Shown here: piece by piece, positions 59,475 to 64,000 of the stretch | Layout: the number at the start of each line of letters is the position of its first letter | How positions within the stretch are numbered: position 1 is the stretch's first letter | Source of the DNA: Phascolomyces articulosus | Lineage: Eukaryota > Mucoromycota > Mucoromycetes > Mucorales > Lichtheimiaceae | Direction of reading: 5' to 3' | DNA: 64,000 bases | Assembly: GCA_025677815.1 (NCBI GenBank) | Contig: JAIXMP010000006.1 | Coordinates: forward strand, 124,001-188,000 | Notes under the pieces: model-generated | Told to the model about the DNA's origin: nothing | The model's input: only the letters and a program-made list of their open reading frames with translations | The model's database searches: none | Position numbers and translations under genes: made by a program

Positions 59475-59489
59475 ATGAAATTCACCTAG
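59475..59489 (+). promoter_or_regulatory. Upstream mini-ORF (MKFT stop) in the OPY2-like leader
   Basis: An ATG opens a four-codon frame ending in TAG, 23 bp before the main ATG. Its context (TTTCATGAAATTC) is nearly the same as that of the real start (TGTCATGAAACTC). If transcription starts upstream of it, scanning ribosomes would meet it first and main-frame initiation would depend on leaky scanning or reinitiation. Confidence 0.4.
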
Positions 59490-59512
59490 TCATTCTTCTC
59501 TCTCCGTTTGTC

Positions 59513-61302
59513 ATGAAACTCTCTTCTCCATTCAAAAACCATTCCAATAATACCTCATTACTACACCTTTTATTTCTATTTATTGTTATACTTTTACCTA
59601 TATTGGTACAAGCTCAAGGTAATATAATAATTCAATATATTATATATAATTTGTTTTTTTAAGATCTAAAAATGATGCGATAAAGAGTGATAAATATATA
59701 ATAAATTGGTTTATCTTTTATCTAAATTTTTCAAAATTTTATATACGAAAAAAAAAGATTGTCAACCTTCTGGATGTGTAGCACGATGTAATGGTAGTTG
59801 CAGTACAAATCAAGTATGTACCTTGGGTACAATGAGGGAATGTGGTGTATGCCCTTCTTCTCAATGTGTAGATCAAGCAGTCCTTGGTCTTCCTCCAAGC
59901 TCCACACCCTCTACAACAGCCAATGCAAATAACGATAACGAAAGTGATTCTCAACAAAGTGATCAATCAAACGATAATCAAGGTGGTGGAAGCAATAAAG
60001 GGTCACTAATTGGTGGATTAGTCGGCGGTCTATTAGGTGGTCTTTTATTATTTGCATGTGTCGGATTTTGGGCTGTACGACGGTTCAAGGGTAAAGCAAG
60101 ACATATGTTACCATTTACACAACAACAAATGAGCGAAAGAAATAATTCGGTAAATATGGAAACAAATTCTTTTGATTGCCTTATGTGAAAAAGGTCATGT
60201 CGTTTACCAAAAAAAATGTCGTGCTTTTTTATAATTATAGTCTATGAGTAACCATCGTGAAATTACTTCTGGCGTGATTCCAGTAGCTTATATTCCACCA
60301 TCCCCTGAAGTAGAAAATGATACAACTACACCTATTAATAATTTATCACCGCCTCCAGCATCGGCACAAAGAGAATCGTTGACTGCGAATGCTAACATTG
60401 CCGCGGCAGCATTAGCTGCCGTAACTGCCGGTTCGGAAGATCCTCAAAAAAGATATGAATCGAAATATCTTGACGAAACAGGGCCTAATGAAATTGAGAG
60501 AAAACGTCAATCGAAGTATCTTAGTGCAAGTTACGAAAGTGATGGTGAATCAATCGATACACGCGCATCCATTGCATCTTCTGTTAGTAACAATCCAACC
60601 ACACCCGCAAAAACGACTTATGCTGTTCAAGTATCACGGGCTCGTCCAACCATCATGCGTGTGAATCAAGTACGCATTAGTGATGTGGAAGGTGAAGGTT
60701 CCACAACGAATTTGGCCGGTGGCAATGGCTTGAGTCGAAGTGGCTCTGTTCGTACCATTCTTACAAGAGATGATGGAAGTGAGGTTGGAAATGTGGTTCA
60801 ACTTTCTCGATCCAATACAGCTCCTGCTAAGCGTTTGTTAAGCAATCGAACCCCTAGAACTCCTAAACAACAGCTACCACAACAACGGTCATCCATGGTG
60901 CAACGGCATCCACCACGACCTACGACGATTATCAATACCGATCCAGATCTTATAGAAGCGACTGTAAATAAAAGTGTTATTGTCAATAGAGGTAGTCCAC
61001 GATCTGAAGATGATCCGTTTCATGATCGACATAGCGCATTGATTGAATCATCAGCACCCCAAATGCCTACTAGCACCAATAGAAGACATAGTACTTCAGG
61101 AACACGACACCATTCAAATACACCTACTACAGATAGTAGGATTCTTGGTGATGGCGAAATCACTATTTATTGGAATAATGCTTACGATGAACAACAAAAA
61201 GATGATACAAGTACATCTACTACGGCAAGTTCTTTACGACATACTCCTAGACCTTTATCATCCTCTTCACCATCCAGTGCTAGCTCTAATCCCCAAAAAT
61301 AG
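59513..61302 (+). CDS. OPY2: Opy2-like single-pass membrane anchor for MAPK signalling
   Basis: Three exons (59513-59618, 59758-60149, 60241-61302) encode 519 residues. A signal sequence ends near residue 35 (LLPILVQAQ). A short extracellular Cys-rich domain follows with eight cysteines (QPSGCVARCNGSCSTNQVC, ECGVCPSSQC), as in Opy2. A Ser/Asn/Gly-rich stem and a Gly-rich membrane helix come next (SLIGGLVGGLLGGLLLFACV). The long cytosolic tail is Ser/Thr/Pro-rich, with repeated RYESKYLDE/RQSKYLSAS motifs. Yeast Opy2 binds the adaptor Ste50 and brings Ste11 to the membrane in the HOG and filamentation pathways; conservation of that link is inferred from the ectodomain. No catalytic domain is present. 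Confidence 0.72.
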
Positions 61303-62144
61303 TTTAACTAACATATCACTCTTCCTTCTTTCATCCATTACTTTTTTTTTTAAAAAAAACCGACCAGCCTATATATTAAGCATTTTTAAAACAAAACACA
61401 CGCACCCATTGACTCACTCTTCTTTACGATATCAACCTATTTACCAATTCACACTAACCGAAACCCAATTATTTATTTTGTAACACCATCACCTACAAAT
61501 CTTTATATTTTATATTTTTTTGTATAACTGTTTATATATTCCTTTACACATAAAATCTATTTGCTTTTTTCACCTTTTTATATATTCAAAAGAAAAGAAA
61601 AGTTTCATATTCATACATCATCTGAGGCTTAAAGCTGCAGTAGAAACTGCTGATGAAAAAAAAACACAACCGTGTACATGATCGTGACGTGGTGCTTCTT
61701 TAACCGACTGCTTCCGTTCATATGTCCGAGCTTCCGCTAAGTGGAAGTATATGACTTGCTGTGTAATGAAAATTTTGCACTGAACCAACCACACACCCCT
61801 TTTTCCTTTTTCTTTTTCTCTCTTTCTTTTTTTCGTACACGCGCAGCATGGTGGACGATTGGACCATGACCTTATCAAAGTAAAGTTTTTCTCATTGTCC
61901 AACCTCTTCATTTCAAACTTGTCTTGTTTTCTATGAAAGAAAAAAAAAGATATTAATAACCTCTCTGAAAAAAAAAATGTTCGGTCTCTATGTGTGTGCT
62001 TGTGGAAAACTACTTCTTGTACTTCTGCTTCCCCTCCTCCCTTTCTTTTCTTTCTCTTCTTCTTTTTTGATATAATATAGAAAGTCATTGCCTGTCCTTG
62101 GTTCCCTTGACAATTACAGTCAAAGTCATCGACTGAATCCAACC
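61303..62144. other. Intergenic region before the PHD-finger gene
   Basis: C/T-rich and AT-rich DNA with no supported gene. A 180-codon minus-strand frame here (61618-62160) is built from Lys/Arg/Phe homopolymer translations and was rejected. An in-frame extension upstream of the chosen start at 62145 reaches a TTG but no ATG; an AG acceptor at 62079-62080 leaves open a missed non-coding or coding 5' exon. Confidence 0.45.
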
Positions 62145-63732
62145 ATGACCACCGTTCCAATAGTAACAGGTTGTGTCAAACGACATGAGGTAGACCATGA
62201 TCATCTTTATGTGGGTGGCAAGACCATTCCTGGCAAGCGCAAAAAAAGAACCACTCCTCCATTATCTGTGGAGCAACTACGGTTACTGAGTCGTCGTATT
62301 GATCCTATTGAACCTTCCAAGCCTGCACTTCCTATTCTCTATAAGCCTTCACCAAGAAAACGGCTACGTGTTCAACCTGATAATACTGAAATACCACCTG
62401 CCATTATGTCCCCACCTCCTTCTTTATCCAAAATGATGGAGGATCAAGATGGTTATTGTAGTGATACCATTACCACCCTGTCTCATTCTACTACGACAAC
62501 GACTACTTTATCATCATCTTTTCCATCCCCATTGTTGTACCAAACTTGTTTTGATATTTGGCCTGGTGAACCTTCGTTGGGTGATTTAGCGCATGACAAA
62601 GTGAAAAACTTGAGTCAGTTATTAAAGGTACGATTGTCTCAAGCCAAGTTTCGAGTGATTGCAGCATTAGAAGCACAAGGCCAAGGTGGTACGGATAATA
62701 CATTGTATAGACAACTCAAGAGTTCGGAAGATGAATGTTCGATCTGGCCTGCTGGATTTATTGGTAAGAAGCACAAGATCAGATTATCCAATAAATGTCA
62801 TCAAGCACCTTGGGGTGTTACCGTGGGTAATGGTCGTCATTTGAATATCAAAAAGGAAGGACGTGTTCGTACCAAAAAAACAGCTTTAGTACCATTACAT
62901 TCTTTGACATCACCATCAACATCCAAAACATCCATGGCTTCTCCTTTATCATCATCGTCTAATCAACAACAACAAACAAGAGATGCATCACGTAAATCCA
63001 AATGCGCAAAATGGATAGATCCTGATTTAGTAGCAGTGACATTACAAGATGGTAATATTTGTTTTCATTTTTTTTTAGGAAAAGCGGGTTGATTGATTGG
63101 TTTGGGAGGAGACTAGGCATCCAAAAATTTATATTTATACTTTCATATATGCAGGTTCTCGCGCATTTATTTGCAAAGATTGTAAAAAGAAATACAAGAA
63201 TCGAAATGGACTTGTTTATCATCGTGATCGATGCAAGCAACGTAAACCTATCAAACCCATCAATTGTGCTTGCGGTGAAAAACATGCCCATGATCCACTG
63301 GTGCAATGCGAGACATGTCATTTATATTCTCATTTAGAGTGTATTGGATTGGATGAAAATGAACTAAACAATGAAGGTGCTTTCCATTGTCCGACATGTA
63401 TCTTGGTCCCAACGGACAAACCTTATACCGATTTAAGTAGCACAACAGTGATGCAGGGACAATCACATCAAATTTGGGAAGATTTTTCAATGTCACCTTC
63501 TTCTTCCATGAGTAATAACACTTGGACATCATCCACAACACCTTCTTTGACATCTTCTTCTTCTTCACTTGGTTATCACGATGTAGGTTTAATGACACCT
63601 TCTAGTAATCATACAATGATGATGATGAATACACCTTCTCCATCTATTTCTTCTCAACAATCTGATTCACAATGGTTTGAATTTGCCAACTTTGATACTG
63701 ATTTCACCTTTCAAGATTCCCAAAATGAATAA
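62145..63732 (+). CDS. Nuclear-type protein with C2HC zinc finger and PHD finger
   Basis: Two exons (62145-63051, 63155-63732) encode 494 residues. A basic N-terminus (GKRKKRT, PRKRLRV) suggests nuclear import. Residues 154-176 (KNLSQLLKVRLSQAKFRVIA) resemble the short G1/S-repressor motif of Whi5/Nrm1-type proteins. A C2HC finger spans 309-329 (C-x2-C-x12-H-x3-C). A C4HC3 PHD finger spans 340-384 (CACGEKHAHDPLVQC, then HLECIGLDENEL and HCPTC). The tail is Ser/Thr-rich with Met runs. PHD fingers usually read histone H3 tails; a chromatin-linked transcription role is inferred. The first downstream ATG was taken as start since no upstream ATG stays in frame. Confidence 0.75.
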
Positions 63733-64000
63733 TAAACCCTTCCAAAAAAAAAACCTATTTTTTTTTACCTATCTATTTGCATTCTCTCTCACTTTTTTAT
63801 TATTGGTTTTTTTTTTTACTCACACACACATATATATTCACATTCACATACATTTACATTCCTCACCATCTACGCACACCTTCTTATATAGCCCTTCTTA
63901 ATCATTTATTTGTTTGATAATAATTGATTTCAATTTTCTCACCCAACCTCCTTTTATTAATTTGCATTACATTGAACAAACAACAACAAAACATGATATT
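63733..64000. other. Right-hand end, 3' region of the PHD gene
   Basis: AT- and CA-rich non-coding DNA to the window edge. No gene start can be supported. Confidence 0.5.

Noticed and set aside
61618..62160. 180-codon minus-strand frame
   Set aside because: Made of Lys/Arg/Phe/Ser runs from homopolymers in the promoter of the PHD gene; no domain.

Overview
The window is fungal nuclear DNA, most likely from Mucorales (Mucoromycota). Genes carry many short introns (up to 22 exons) in AT-rich DNA full of homopolymers. Conserved proteins are typical fungal orthologues, and the repeated families and decayed genes (TPR/F-box, HET, an RGES/RKN family, IS630-like and LINE relics) look like those I associate with Mucorales. 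I cannot name genus or species. Exon models below were built by hand from GT-AG sites (one GC-AG, one AT-AC) and every listed CDS keeps its reading frame across all junctions.

Layout. 1-1.5 kb: decayed TPR/F-box gene and an unexplained open frame. 1.8-17.8 kb: dense housekeeping block with LACTB2-like metallo-hydrolase (+), ETT1/NRO1 (-), LAS1 (+), UBP14 (+), URA2 (-). 17.8-25.8 kb: gene-poor island with an IS630/Tc1-like transposase relic, a decaying multi-exon lineage-specific gene, a 0.65-kb inverted-repeat element and a LINE ORF1 relic. 25.8-37.4 kb: CCH1 calcium channel and MAK21/NOC1. 38.7-46.2 kb: WOPR transcription factor, H2C2 zinc-binding nuclear-type protein and PSY4/PPP4R2, separated by long AT-rich intergenic stretches. 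48.8-52.1 kb: type II membrane NXPE/PC-esterase-like protein and a secreted fasciclin protein. 52.5-58.3 kb: second gene-poor island with a broken HET-domain gene and a 20-bp minisatellite. 58.3-63.7 kb: SUR7-like tetraspan protein, OPY2-like membrane anchor and a C2HC/PHD-finger protein.

Functional themes. Several genes serve ribosome production and translation (ETT1, LAS1, MAK21). URA2 makes pyrimidine precursors. UBP14 recycles free ubiquitin chains, and PSY4 targets phosphatase PP4. CCH1, OPY2, SUR7-like and fasciclin proteins are cell-surface or stress-signalling components. There is no operon structure; neighbours are arranged divergently (ETT1/LAS1, 123 bp between start codons), convergently (LACTB2/ETT1, 6 bp between stops; UBP14/URA2; WOPR/H2C2) or in tandem.

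The strongest unusual signal is a probable U12-type AT-AC intron in CCH1 (32426-32571), which no GT-AG intron can replace without breaking a conserved protein block. Other points of interest are a GC-AG intron in the same gene, the inverted-repeat element, hidden open frames lacking an ATG, and homopolymer-linked decay of the F-box and HET genes.
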